A stretch of 64,000 nucleotides of DNA, taken from contig NZ_JANYUY010000026.1 of the NCBI RefSeq assembly GCF_025060755.1, forward strand, positions 1 to 64,000, read 5' to 3'. A program made the position numbers and the translations under genes. Source of the DNA: Paenibacillus doosanensis. GTDB lineage: Bacteria > Bacillota > Bacilli > Paenibacillales > NBRC-103111. The notes under the pieces were generated by a model. That model did not search any database. It saw only the letters and a program-made list of their open reading frames with translations, and was not told where the DNA came from. Shown one piece after another: positions 8,293 to 17,078 of the stretch (the stretch's first letter is position 1; each line of letters opens with the position of its first letter).

Positions 8293-9888
8293 ATGAAGAA
8301 ATGGCTTCAAGTAAGCATGGTTACCGCAGTAAGCGGCGCCGTCCTGCTATCCGGCTGCTCCGGCAAATCGGCCGAGGCTCCGAAAACGGAAGGCAATGAA
8401 GCGCCGAAAAATTTCAATGCCGAAAATTATCCGATCGTCAACGACAAGATTACGCTGAACATGATGGGGGCGAAAGCGGCGATTCACGGACCTTGGAACG
8501 AAATGGCGCTGTTCAAGGAAATGGAGAAAATGACGAACATCCATTTCGAGTTCAACACGCCTCCGGCCGCGAATTACCAGGAAGCGAAAAACCTTGCTTT
8601 TGCCAGCCGCCAGCTGCCAGACGTTTTCTTCAATGCCGGACTGACTCCCGACGACGAAGTGACTTATGGAAGCCAGGGTTACCTGATTCCCCTCGAAGGA
8701 CTGATCGACAAGTATGCGCCGAACTTCAAGAAGCGGATGGAAGCGAACCCGGATATTAAAAAATCGATTACGGCGATGGACGGGCACATCTATTCGCTGC
8801 CGCTGATCATCGACCAGCCGCGCGCCTTCGTGCCGAACCGGTTCTGGATCAACGGCGACTGGATGGAGAGCCTCGGCATCAAGAAGGTGCCTGAAACGAC
8901 CGACGAGCTGTACGAGCTGCTCAAAGCGTTCAAGACCGGCGACCCGAACAAAAACGGCAAAGCCGACGAAATTCCGATGTCCAACGTCAAGCTGAACAAC
9001 TTCGACGGCGTGCTGCTTCCGGCATTCGGTCTGCTTGGCCGCGAGGTAGAGGTGAAGGAAGGCAAAGTCCGCTACAATCCGGTTCAGCCGCAATATAAAG
9101 AATATTTGGCTTATTTGAACAAGCTGTTCTCGGAAAAGCTGCTCGACAATGAAATGTTCGTGCAAACGTCGCAGCAAATGGCCGCCAAAGGCAATAGCAA
9201 CCAGCTCGGCGTATTCGCCGGCTCGGCTCCGGACCTCGTGCTGAAAGTGGCAAAACCGGAAGACAACCTGAAGCACCCGATGCTCGGGCCGCTCACAAGC
9301 CCGGTCAACAGCGAAAAGCTCGCATTGCGCGCATCGAATATTCGCCGCGGCACATTCGCGATCACGAACCAGAACAAATACCCGGAGGCAACAATTCGCT
9401 GGGTCGACTACTTGTATTCGGATGAAGGAAGCCGCCTCGGATTCCTCGGCAACAGCTACAAATGGCTCGACGACGCCAAAACGAAATGGACGTTCGTGGC
9501 CCCGGACGGCGTGAATGCGGAAGAATATCGCGGCAAGCTGACTCCGGACGTAGGCGGACAATTGCCGCTTATCAAGGAAAGAGATTTCGATTCGAAGCGC
9601 GATAACGGCAAGGCGCCGGACTATAACAAAATGGTGCTCGAGAAGCTCGATCCTTACGCAAAACGCGATTATCCGGACGTATACTTCAGCAACGAAGAGC
9701 AGAAGCGTCTGAACGTCGTCAAAACCGACATCAAAACGTACGTCGACCAAATGGAAGCGAAATTTATCGTCGGTCAAGAATCGCTGACAAAATGGGACGA
9801 CTACGTGAATACGATTAAGAAAATGGGCCTCGACGAAATGCTGAAAATTTATCAGGACGCTTACGACCGCTGGAACCAAAACAAATAA
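8293..9888 (+). CDS. extracellular sugar-binding lipoprotein (LplA type)
   Basis: The substrate-binding part of the importer, about 531 residues. From the ATG at 8293 the protein opens with a clean lipoprotein signal, MKKWLQ, a hydrophobic core, then LLSGCSG with Cys22 for lipid attachment. An earlier in-frame ATG at 8254 would add a basic tail; I prefer 8293 because GGGAAGGGG lies at the right distance. The large size is typical of the LplA branch of family 1 binding proteins. DPNKNGKADEIPM is the calcium-binding-like loop common in this group. It is bound to the outer membrane face and hands its cargo to the two permeases. Confidence 0.93.
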   Translation: MKKWLQVSMVTAVSGAVLLSGCSGKSAEAPKTEGNEAPKNFNAENYPIVNDKITLNMMGAKAAIHGPWNEMALFKEMEKMTNIHFEFNTPPAANYQEAKNLAFASRQLPDVFFNAGLTPDDEVTYGSQGYLIPLEGLIDKYAPNFKKRMEANPDIKKSITAMDGHIYSLPLIIDQPRAFVPNRFWINGDWMESLGIKKVPETTDELYELLKAFKTGDPNKNGKADEIPMSNVKLNNFDGVLLPAFGLLGREVEVKEGKVRYNPVQPQYKEYLAYLNKLFSEKLLDNEMFVQTSQQMAAKGNSNQLGVFAGSAPDLVLKVAKPEDNLKHPMLGPLTSPVNSEKLALRASNIRRGTFAITNQNKYPEATIRWVDYLYSDEGSRLGFLGNSYKWLDDAKTKWTFVAPDGVNAEEYRGKLTPDVGGQLPLIKERDFDSKRDNGKAPDYNKMVLEKLDPYAKRDYPDVYFSNEEQKRLNVVKTDIKTYVDQMEAKFIVGQESLTKWDDYVNTIKKMGLDEMLKIYQDAYDRWNQNK

Positions 9889-9909
9889 TCGTATAAAGGT
9901 GTGATCGCT

Positions 9910-11205
9910 GTGACGAAACCGAATGTCGTTATCATTTATTGCGACGATCTGGGGTATGGAGATTTGGGATGCTACGGGTCCGATGTCATTCGGACCCCCC
10001 ATCTGGACGCGCTCGCGCAGGACGGGGTGCGATTTACCGACTGGTACTCCAATTCGCCCGTCTGCTCGCCGTCCCGGGCCGCCCTGCTCACCGGACTGTA
10101 TCCGGCCAAAGCCGGGGTCAGCCATATTCTCGGCGGCAAGCGCGGAACCGGCGGGCTGAAGAAGGAAACGAAGACGCTTGCCGAGCGGCTGAAGGGGGCC
10201 GGCTACAGGACCGCCTTGTACGGCAAATGGCATCTCGGGTCCGCGGACGACGCCAAGCCGAACGCGCGCGGGTTCGACGATTACTTCGGCTTCCATGCCG
10301 GCTGTATCGATTACTACTCGCACATTTTTTACTGGGGCGTACCGAATGTGAACCCGGTGCACGATTTGTGGAGCAACCGCGAAGAGGTTTGGCGCGACGG
10401 CGAGTATATGACTCATATTATCACGGACAAGTCGGTCGATTTCATCGAACGGGGCAGCGAGCAGCCGTTCTTCCTGTACGCGGCCTACAACGCGCCGCAC
10501 TATCCGATGCACGCTCCGGAAAAATATATGAAGCGCTATAGTCATTTGCCGACCGACCGCAAGCTGATGGCGGCGATGATCTCCGCCGTCGACGACGGCG
10601 TGGGCGACATCGTTGCGGCGCTGAAGCGGGCGGGCGTGTACGACAACACGATTATTTTCTTCTCCAGCGACAACGGGCCTTCATCGGAATCGCGCAACTT
10701 CCTGGACGGCACGGAGGATGTTTATTACGGCGGCAGCGCCGGCATTTTCCGCGGTCACAAGGCGTCCTTGTTCGAGGGCGGCATTCGCGAGCCGGCGATC
10801 CTCGTCTATCCGAAGGCGATACCGTCCGCTCAAGTATGCGGCGAAGCGGGTATGATGGCCGACATCCTGCCGACCGTGCTCGAATTTGCCGGACTTCCGG
10901 CGCCGGCGGCCGGCGAAATCGACGGCACCAGCGTTGTAAAGATGGCGACCGAAGGAGCAGCCACGCCGCATGGGCAAATATTTTGGGAGTACGGCAGCCA
11001 GCTTGCCGTGCGTGAAGGCAAATGGAAGCTTGTGCTGGGAGGCAAGCTCGATTTCAACCGGACGCAGCCGGACGAGATTCACTTGTCCGATCTGGAGGCC
11101 GATCCCGGCGAGCGTGTCAATCTGAAGGACCAGTATCCCGATATCGCTAGCCGCCTGGAGCAGGACGTTCGCCGGTGGTATGCGGAGCTAGGACAACAGG
11201 CGTGA
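9910..11205 (+). CDS. type I sulfatase (arylsulfatase family), Cys-type CSPSR
   Basis: A hydrolase of sulfate esters, about 431 residues. The metal-binding opening NVVIIYCDDLGYGDLGCYG is followed by the sulfatase signature VCSPSRAALLTGLYP, where Cys52 (counting from 9910) would be converted to formylglycine. KWHLG, FLYAAYNAPHYPMHAP and FSSDNGPS are further family motifs. The GTG at 9910 lies 8 bases after AAAGGTG; a GTG at 9901 overlaps that site and is less likely. There is no signal peptide, so it acts in the cytoplasm. No maturase gene lies in the window. Its position between the importer and the mannosidases suggests it removes sulfate from the imported glycan. Confidence 0.93.
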   Translation: MTKPNVVIIYCDDLGYGDLGCYGSDVIRTPHLDALAQDGVRFTDWYSNSPVCSPSRAALLTGLYPAKAGVSHILGGKRGTGGLKKETKTLAERLKGAGYRTALYGKWHLGSADDAKPNARGFDDYFGFHAGCIDYYSHIFYWGVPNVNPVHDLWSNREEVWRDGEYMTHIITDKSVDFIERGSEQPFFLYAAYNAPHYPMHAPEKYMKRYSHLPTDRKLMAAMISAVDDGVGDIVAALKRAGVYDNTIIFFSSDNGPSSESRNFLDGTEDVYYGGSAGIFRGHKASLFEGGIREPAILVYPKAIPSAQVCGEAGMMADILPTVLEFAGLPAPAAGEIDGTSVVKMATEGAATPHGQIFWEYGSQLAVREGKWKLVLGGKLDFNRTQPDEIHLSDLEADPGERVNLKDQYPDIASRLEQDVRRWYAELGQQA

Positions 11206-11332
11206 GCCTGAGCCGTTTCGCCGGCGAAAATCGCCCGGCGACAAAAAAAGAGGGGGCCTCTCCTCTCTTTTCTGCTTCAAAGCGGACAAGGAAACAGAGG
11301 ATCAATCAGGATACAAGGGAGGATACACACAA

Positions 11333-14068
11333 GTGAAAACGGCCCACATTATATCGCATACCCACTGGGACAGAGAATGGTATTTGCCGTTCGAGACGCA
11401 CCGCCATCTGCTCGTCAAGCTGATGGATACGCTGATGGATACGCTGGAGCGCGATCCGGAGTTCAGAAGCTTCCACCTGGACGGACAGACGATCATATTG
11501 GACGACTATCTTGCCATACGGCCCGACCGGAAGGAACGGCTCGCCCGGCACATTGCCGAAGGGCGGATCGTCATCGGACCGTGGTATGTGCTTCAGGACG
11601 AATTTTTGACGAGCAGCGAGGCGAACGTCCGCAATTTGCAATACGGACACCGCGATGCGGCCAAGTACGGAGCGATTTGCAAAATCGGTTATTTCCCCGA
11701 TTCGTTCGGCAATATGGGGCAAGCCCCGCAGCTGCTGCTTCAGGCCGGAATCGATACGGTCGTATTCGGCCGCGGCGTGACGCCGACCGGGTTCAACAAT
11801 ACGGTCGGAGAACCGGGCGAGTACGAGTCGCCATATTCGGAAATGATGTGGCAATCCCCGGACGGGTCCGGCGTGCTCGGCATTTTGTTCGCGAACTGGT
11901 ATTGCAACGGCATGGAAGTGCCGACCGATCCGGAAGCGGCGAAAGCGTATTGGGATGCGAAGCTCAGCGGCGCAGGCAAGTACGCTTCCACGCCGCATTT
12001 GCTGTTCATGAACGGCTGCGACCATCAGCCGGTGCAAACCGATTTGTCCGAAGCGATCCGTACGGCGGAAAAACTGTACCCCGACGTGAGCTTCGTGCAC
12101 TCGAATTTCGAGGACTACGTGAAGGCGGTCAAGGAATCTTTGCCTGCCGATCTGTCCGTCATTCGCGGGGAGCTGCGGAGCCAGCGGACGGCAGGCTGGT
12201 ATACGCTCGTCAATACGGCATCGTCGCGCATTTATTTGAAGCAGATGAACCATCGCGTCCAGACGCTGCTTGAGAAGGTCGCGGAGCCGCTGGCGGCGTT
12301 CGCTTCCTCGCTCGGCCACCCGTACCCGGGCCATTGGCTGGAATACGGATGGAAGACGCTGATGCAAAATCATCCGCACGACAGCATATGCGGCTGCAGC
12401 GTAGACGAAGTACATCGCGAGATGGTCACCCGCTTCGAGAAAAGCGGCCAAGTGGCGGAAAATATCGTGGGAGACAGCTTACAGGCGATCGTCTCGCATG
12501 TGGATACGTCCAAGTTCGCCGAGTACGGCGACGGCGGGGCTCACCCGTTCGTCGTGTTCAATACGTCCGGCTGGGTACGGTCGGGCACCGTTTCCGTCGA
12601 GCTTACGATCGAGCGGAAATATTTCACCGCCGGAGCGCCGGAGCAGATCGCGCGCGAGCTGAAGGCGAAGCCGCTTCCCGCCGGTTCGCTCGTCGACGAC
12701 CGGGGCGCGGCCGTTTCTCATACGCTCGAAGATTTGGGCGTGCAGTTCGGTTACGATTTGCCGGAAGACCGGTTTCGCCAGCCTTATATGGGACGCAAAA
12801 TCCGGCTCACATTCCACGCAAGCGGCGTGCCGTCGCTCGGATACCGATCGTTCGCATGGGTAACGGGCGTCTCCGCCGCCGTCGCATCCGGCAGCGGCTG
12901 CCAGCCGGTGGCTGCAAGCGGCCGCGTGCTGGAAAACCGGTATTTGAAAGTGGAGATCGAGAACGACGGCTCGCTGACCGTAACGGAGAAGACGAGCGGC
13001 CTCGTGTTTGCCGGACTCGGCATCCTTGAGGATACGGGAGACGTCGGCAACGAATATATTTACAAGCAAACCGCCGACGGCGCGACGGTAACGACGAAAG
13101 GGCAAGCGGCGGACATTCGCTTGATCGAGGATGCCGGTTACAGGGCTTCGTTCGAGATCGTGCACAGGATGGATATTCCGGTTTCGGCCGACGAGCGGCT
13201 GCAGACGGAAATCGAAGAAATGACGCCTTTCACGATGCGGGAAGCGGGCCGCAGCCAAGAGACGGTGCGGATGGACATTCGCGTGACGGTCCGGCTCGAA
13301 GCGGAAGGACGCGGGGTGCTCGTCAGCGCGGCGTTCGATAACAAAGCGAAGGATCATAGGCTGCGGATGCTCGTTCCGACGGACGCGGTTACAGCCGTTC
13401 ACCGGGCCGACTCGATTTTCGAGGTGGCGCAGCGGGATACCGAGCCTGCGGCGGAATGGAACAATCCGAGCAACTGCCAGCATCAGCATGCTTTTGCCGG
13501 CGTATACGACGATGCGCGCGGCATGACCGTGGCGAATCACGGCCTTCAGGAGTATGAGGTGCTCCGCGACGGACGTTCGACGATTGCCGTCACGCTGCTG
13601 CGTTCTACGGCCGAGCTGGGCGACTGGGGGGTATTCCCTACGCCGGAGGCGCAATGCTTGAGGGCTTGTACGGCCGAGCTGTGCCTTATCCCTCACGCCG
13701 GAGGCGGGGAGGAGCATGCGTACGCCGCCTATGAGGAAGCGTACCGGTACCAGATTCCGTGGCAAACGGTTCAAACCGAAGCTGCCGCCGGAACGCTGCC
13801 ATCCGTACATTCATTTTTCGAATGGAGCGGCAAGGCGATGGCATTCTCCAGCTTGAAGCTGAGCGAAGAGTCGGGAGACTGGATGGTTCGCTGGTTCAAT
13901 ATGTCCGGAGGCGAGAGTAGTTTGAGGTGCCGGGCGTCCGGGGCCAATGGATTTTACAAGAGCGGCGTGCTTGAGGATCGCCGCGAGGCGATCGAAGAAG
14001 GCGGTTCGGAAGCGAGCCTTGCCGTTCGAGGCAGCGAAATCGTCACTTTGGGCGTCAGCATCGCTTGA
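11333..14068 (+). CDS. GH38 alpha-mannosidase
   Basis: An exo-acting alpha-mannosidase of 911 residues, normal for the family. The N-terminal catalytic domain shows the zinc motif HTHWDREW (residues 9-16), the nucleophile Asp123 in GYFPDSFGNMGQ, and NHPHDSICGCSVDEVHREM, with a further zinc His, near residue 345. The C-terminal beta-sandwich domains follow. The GTG start is preceded by GGGAGG. There is no signal peptide, so it works in the cytoplasm on imported glycan. The next gene is a GH125 enzyme; the GH38 plus GH125 pairing is known from bacterial N-glycan and mannan degradation. Confidence 0.95.
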   Translation: MKTAHIISHTHWDREWYLPFETHRHLLVKLMDTLMDTLERDPEFRSFHLDGQTIILDDYLAIRPDRKERLARHIAEGRIVIGPWYVLQDEFLTSSEANVRNLQYGHRDAAKYGAICKIGYFPDSFGNMGQAPQLLLQAGIDTVVFGRGVTPTGFNNTVGEPGEYESPYSEMMWQSPDGSGVLGILFANWYCNGMEVPTDPEAAKAYWDAKLSGAGKYASTPHLLFMNGCDHQPVQTDLSEAIRTAEKLYPDVSFVHSNFEDYVKAVKESLPADLSVIRGELRSQRTAGWYTLVNTASSRIYLKQMNHRVQTLLEKVAEPLAAFASSLGHPYPGHWLEYGWKTLMQNHPHDSICGCSVDEVHREMVTRFEKSGQVAENIVGDSLQAIVSHVDTSKFAEYGDGGAHPFVVFNTSGWVRSGTVSVELTIERKYFTAGAPEQIARELKAKPLPAGSLVDDRGAAVSHTLEDLGVQFGYDLPEDRFRQPYMGRKIRLTFHASGVPSLGYRSFAWVTGVSAAVASGSGCQPVAASGRVLENRYLKVEIENDGSLTVTEKTSGLVFAGLGILEDTGDVGNEYIYKQTADGATVTTKGQAADIRLIEDAGYRASFEIVHRMDIPVSADERLQTEIEEMTPFTMREAGRSQETVRMDIRVTVRLEAEGRGVLVSAAFDNKAKDHRLRMLVPTDAVTAVHRADSIFEVAQRDTEPAAEWNNPSNCQHQHAFAGVYDDARGMTVANHGLQEYEVLRDGRSTIAVTLLRSTAELGDWGVFPTPEAQCLRACTAELCLIPHAGGGEEHAYAAYEEAYRYQIPWQTVQTEAAAGTLPSVHSFFEWSGKAMAFSSLKLSEESGDWMVRWFNMSGGESSLRCRASGANGFYKSGVLEDRREAIEEGGSEASLAVRGSEIVTLGVSIA

Positions 14069-14104
14069 GTCAACCGTACTAAGCAGAGTCAACCGTACTA
14101 AGCA
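14067..14104. repeat. 19-bp tandem duplication between mannosidase genes
   Basis: Two perfect head-to-tail copies of gagtcaaccgtactaagca (14067-14085 and 14086-14104). The first copy begins at the stop codon of the GH38 gene. It looks like a recent slippage duplication. Confidence 0.85.
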
Positions 14105-14162
14105 GGAATCCTTGGCCATCAGGCCAAGCCGTTTGCACAAACGCACAAAGGAGACTATGACG

Positions 14163-15440
14163 ATGCAACTCCCACACGCAGTCGAGAAGCTGTTTGAAGC
14201 AGCGGATCGCAAGCTGGCGCACCATCCGAAGCTGCTGCACATGTTCAAGCAATGCTATGTGAATACGCTCGAAACGACGACGAAGCGGATGCCGGACGGT
14301 ACGACGTTCGTATTTACAGGCGATATCCCGGCCATGTGGCTGCGCGACTCGAGCGCGCAGGTCCGCCACTACGTGCCGCTGGCCAAAGACGACGAGACGC
14401 TGCAGAGCTTGATCGAAGGGCTGCTGCGCCGCCAGTTTTATTATATCGGCATCGATCCTTATGCCAATGCGTTTAACGAGGAGGCGAACGATCGCCGTTA
14501 CGAGGAAGATTTGACGGAGCTGAACCCGTGGGTTTGGGAGCGCAAATACGAAATCGATTCGCTCTGTTACCCGATCGAGCTCGCCTATGCGTACTGGAAA
14601 GCGACGGGAAGAAAGCAAGCGCTGGACGAGTCGTTCCGCACGGCGGCCCGCTCCATTATCCGGCTGTGGGTCACGGAGCAGCGCCACTTTGAGCAGTCGA
14701 CTTACCGGTTTACCCGCCTCACCGGTCCGAAATCGGACACGCTGCGCAATGGCGGTATGGGCATGCCGGTCCAGTATACGGGCATGACGTGGTCCGGCTT
14801 TCGTCCGAGCGACGATGCGTGCACGTTCGGCTATTTGATTCCGTCCAACATGTTCGCGGCCGTCGCGCTCGGCCATGTGGCGGAAATTGCCGAAGCCGTG
14901 TTTCAGGACAACTATTTGAAACGGGACGCGCTTACGCTGAAGGAAGAGATCGAATACGGCATCGAAACGTACGGAACCGTGCTGCATCCGGTCTTCGGCA
15001 AAATATACGCGTACGAGACGGACGGCTGCGGCAACCATAATCTGATGGACGACGCCAATGTGCCGAGTCTATTGTCGATCCCTTATCTCGGATACAAGGA
15101 TAAGGACGACGAGATCGTGCGGAATACGCGGCGGTTTATTTTGAGCGAGCATAATCCGTACTACTACGAGGGCGGCAAGGCGAAAGGAATCGGCAGCCCG
15201 CATACGCCCCGCCGCTATATATGGCATATCGCCTTGTCGATGCAGGCGCTGACGTCTGACGATCCGGACGAGATGTGGTCGCTCATCGAAACATGTCTGG
15301 CAACCGACGCGGATACCGGTTATATGCACGAAGGCTTCGACGTGGACGATCCCGCCAGGTTTACGCGGTCGTGGTTCGCCTGGGCGAACAGCCTGTTCGC
15401 CGAATGCGTATACCATTGGATGAAGCGGGAGCGCCAGTGA
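14163..15440 (+). CDS. GH125 exo-alpha-1,6-mannosidase
   Basis: About 425 residues, the usual size for GH125. Family features seen are FTGDIPAMWLRDSSAQVRHYVPLA near the N-terminus, YKIELAYAYW-like helices (YEIDSLCYPIELAYAYWKATG), and WSGFRPSDDACTFGYLIPSNMFA with the Cys and Tyr typical of the active-site region. I chose the ATG at 14163 because AAAGGAG lies 9 bases upstream; the ATG at 14157 is only 3 bases away from it. The frame is open further upstream inside the GH38 gene, but that part is not coding. It would cleave terminal alpha-1,6-mannose. It has no signal peptide. Confidence 0.93.
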   Translation: MQLPHAVEKLFEAADRKLAHHPKLLHMFKQCYVNTLETTTKRMPDGTTFVFTGDIPAMWLRDSSAQVRHYVPLAKDDETLQSLIEGLLRRQFYYIGIDPYANAFNEEANDRRYEEDLTELNPWVWERKYEIDSLCYPIELAYAYWKATGRKQALDESFRTAARSIIRLWVTEQRHFEQSTYRFTRLTGPKSDTLRNGGMGMPVQYTGMTWSGFRPSDDACTFGYLIPSNMFAAVALGHVAEIAEAVFQDNYLKRDALTLKEEIEYGIETYGTVLHPVFGKIYAYETDGCGNHNLMDDANVPSLLSIPYLGYKDKDDEIVRNTRRFILSEHNPYYYEGGKAKGIGSPHTPRRYIWHIALSMQALTSDDPDEMWSLIETCLATDADTGYMHEGFDVDDPARFTRSWFAWANSLFAECVYHWMKRERQ

Positions 15441-15504
15441 GCCTTGCTGGCCAGGGCGCCCGCTGACACATAAAGAACTATCATTTTGGGAGGTAGATGA
15501 TCGT

Positions 15505-17022
15505 ATGACGCAGCAACAAGCCGGGAAAGAGCGGCGCAGACCGAATATATTGTTTATCCAGACCGACCAGCAGCGGGTCGATACGCTGAAAAGCTACGGC
15601 GGCGCCGTGTGCCGGACGCCGCATTTGAACCGCTTGGCGGAAGAAAGCGTCGTATTCTCGAACGCCTATGCGAGCTGCCCGGTATGTACGCCGGCCCGGG
15701 CGTCCATGCAAACCGGACTGTATCCGTTCAAGCACGGGATGCAGACGAACAGCTACGGCATGGGCAGCATGGTGCAGGAGCTGCCCGACACCCCGCGGCT
15801 GCTCAGCCGGCAATTGGAGCGGCAATCGTACAGCATCGGCTACACCGGCAAATGGCATCTCGGCTTCGGACCCGAGATGGGACAATGGCTGCGGGGCAAC
15901 CTCGCACATGTCCGCTTTACCGATATTGCCGGAGGCTTCAAGTCGCTCCCGACCGACGTCGGCTACGAGGGCGACGATTTTGCCGGACACGGCGGCGGAG
16001 GGATGACGTACCCGCAGTTCCGTCAATATTTGCAGGACAACGGCCTGACATGGCAGGAGGAAAACAAAATAACCGGCCATTTCGAATGGCATTACGCCTC
16101 CGAGCTGACGTCCCCGATCGAGTCGACGGTCGAATATTTCTTGACGGAGCGCGCGATTCATTATATCGACGAGTTTCGCCGGAGAGACAAACCGTTCTTC
16201 TTCTCGCTCAACTTCTGGGGGCCGCACGAGCCTTATGTCGCGCCGACGCGTTTTCTGGACATGTATCGGGACGCGGAGCTGGAGCCGTGGCCGAACTTCT
16301 ACGACGACGGGGCCGACAAACCGTCGATTCACCAAATCAAGAGAGGCAATACGAAGGAATGGGCCGACTTCGTCCCGTATATTAAACATTACTATGCGTT
16401 TATGAGCAGCATCGACGAGCAGATCGGCAGGCTGATCGCGTACTTGAAAAAGCACGATCTATACGATAACACGGTCATTATTTTCACCGCCGATCACGGC
16501 GAATCGCTCGGCATTCACGGAGGATTGTGCGACAAGTCGTTTTTCATGTACGAGGAAACTTGCCGCATCCCGCTTATCGTCAAGCCGGCCGCGGGGTTGG
16601 AGTCCGCAGTCTCGCGCACGGAGCCGAGCTTTGTCGGTACTTGCGACATTCACGCCACCATTCTTGATCTGGCGGGAGCCGGTGCGCCGCCTGAAGGAAC
16701 GGACGGCCGTTCGTTCGCTCCGATGCTGGCCGGCGAAGCCGTGCAAGATTGGCCGGACTGCATCGTTACGGAGGGGGCCGGTCTTGAGGCGGCCATGTTC
16801 ACCCAGCGCATGCTGCGCAAGGGGCATTACAAGTACGTGTTCAACTGCGGCGATCGGGACGAGCTTTACGATTTGTCCATCGATCCGCATGAGATGACGA
16901 ACCTGATCGGCGATGCGCGTTACGCAGGCGCGTTGGCGGAAATGCGGCAATCGCTCGCCGACTGGATGGTGCTGCACGATGACGGCCTGCTGAGACAGTA
17001 CAAGAGGCTGAGAATGGAATAA
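15505..17022 (+). CDS. type I sulfatase, Cys-type CTPAR
   Basis: The second sulfatase of the locus, 505 residues. The opening NILFIQTDQQRVDTLKSYG supplies the metal-binding Asp21 and Gln22. The signature VCTPARASMQTGLYP has Cys61 as the formylglycine precursor. KWHLGFG, NFWGPHEPY and FTADHGESLGIHG are family motifs. The CTPAR variant and the DQQR opening place it in a different sulfatase subfamily from the one at 9910, so the two probably remove different sulfate groups. An alternative for DQQR-type members is phosphonate or choline ester hydrolysis; the context favours sulfatase. There is no signal peptide. Confidence 0.9.
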   Translation: MTQQQAGKERRRPNILFIQTDQQRVDTLKSYGGAVCRTPHLNRLAEESVVFSNAYASCPVCTPARASMQTGLYPFKHGMQTNSYGMGSMVQELPDTPRLLSRQLERQSYSIGYTGKWHLGFGPEMGQWLRGNLAHVRFTDIAGGFKSLPTDVGYEGDDFAGHGGGGMTYPQFRQYLQDNGLTWQEENKITGHFEWHYASELTSPIESTVEYFLTERAIHYIDEFRRRDKPFFFSLNFWGPHEPYVAPTRFLDMYRDAELEPWPNFYDDGADKPSIHQIKRGNTKEWADFVPYIKHYYAFMSSIDEQIGRLIAYLKKHDLYDNTVIIFTADHGESLGIHGGLCDKSFFMYEETCRIPLIVKPAAGLESAVSRTEPSFVGTCDIHATILDLAGAGAPPEGTDGRSFAPMLAGEAVQDWPDCIVTEGAGLEAAMFTQRMLRKGHYKYVFNCGDRDELYDLSIDPHEMTNLIGDARYAGALAEMRQSLADWMVLHDDGLLRQYKRLRME

Positions 17023-17078
17023 GATTTTCCCGAGGAGCGAGGCGATGCTTCGCAGGGGATACGCGAAGGAGATGGAAT

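Noticed and set aside
8347-10545. Very long minus-strand open frame (732 codons) opposite the binding-protein and sulfatase genes
   Set aside because: The plus-strand genes carry clear family motifs; the antisense frame is Arg/Val/Phe-rich, without motifs or a ribosome binding site, as expected for high-GC antisense.
14067-14104. Short tandem repeat as start of a CRISPR array
   Set aside because: Only two directly adjacent copies without spacers.
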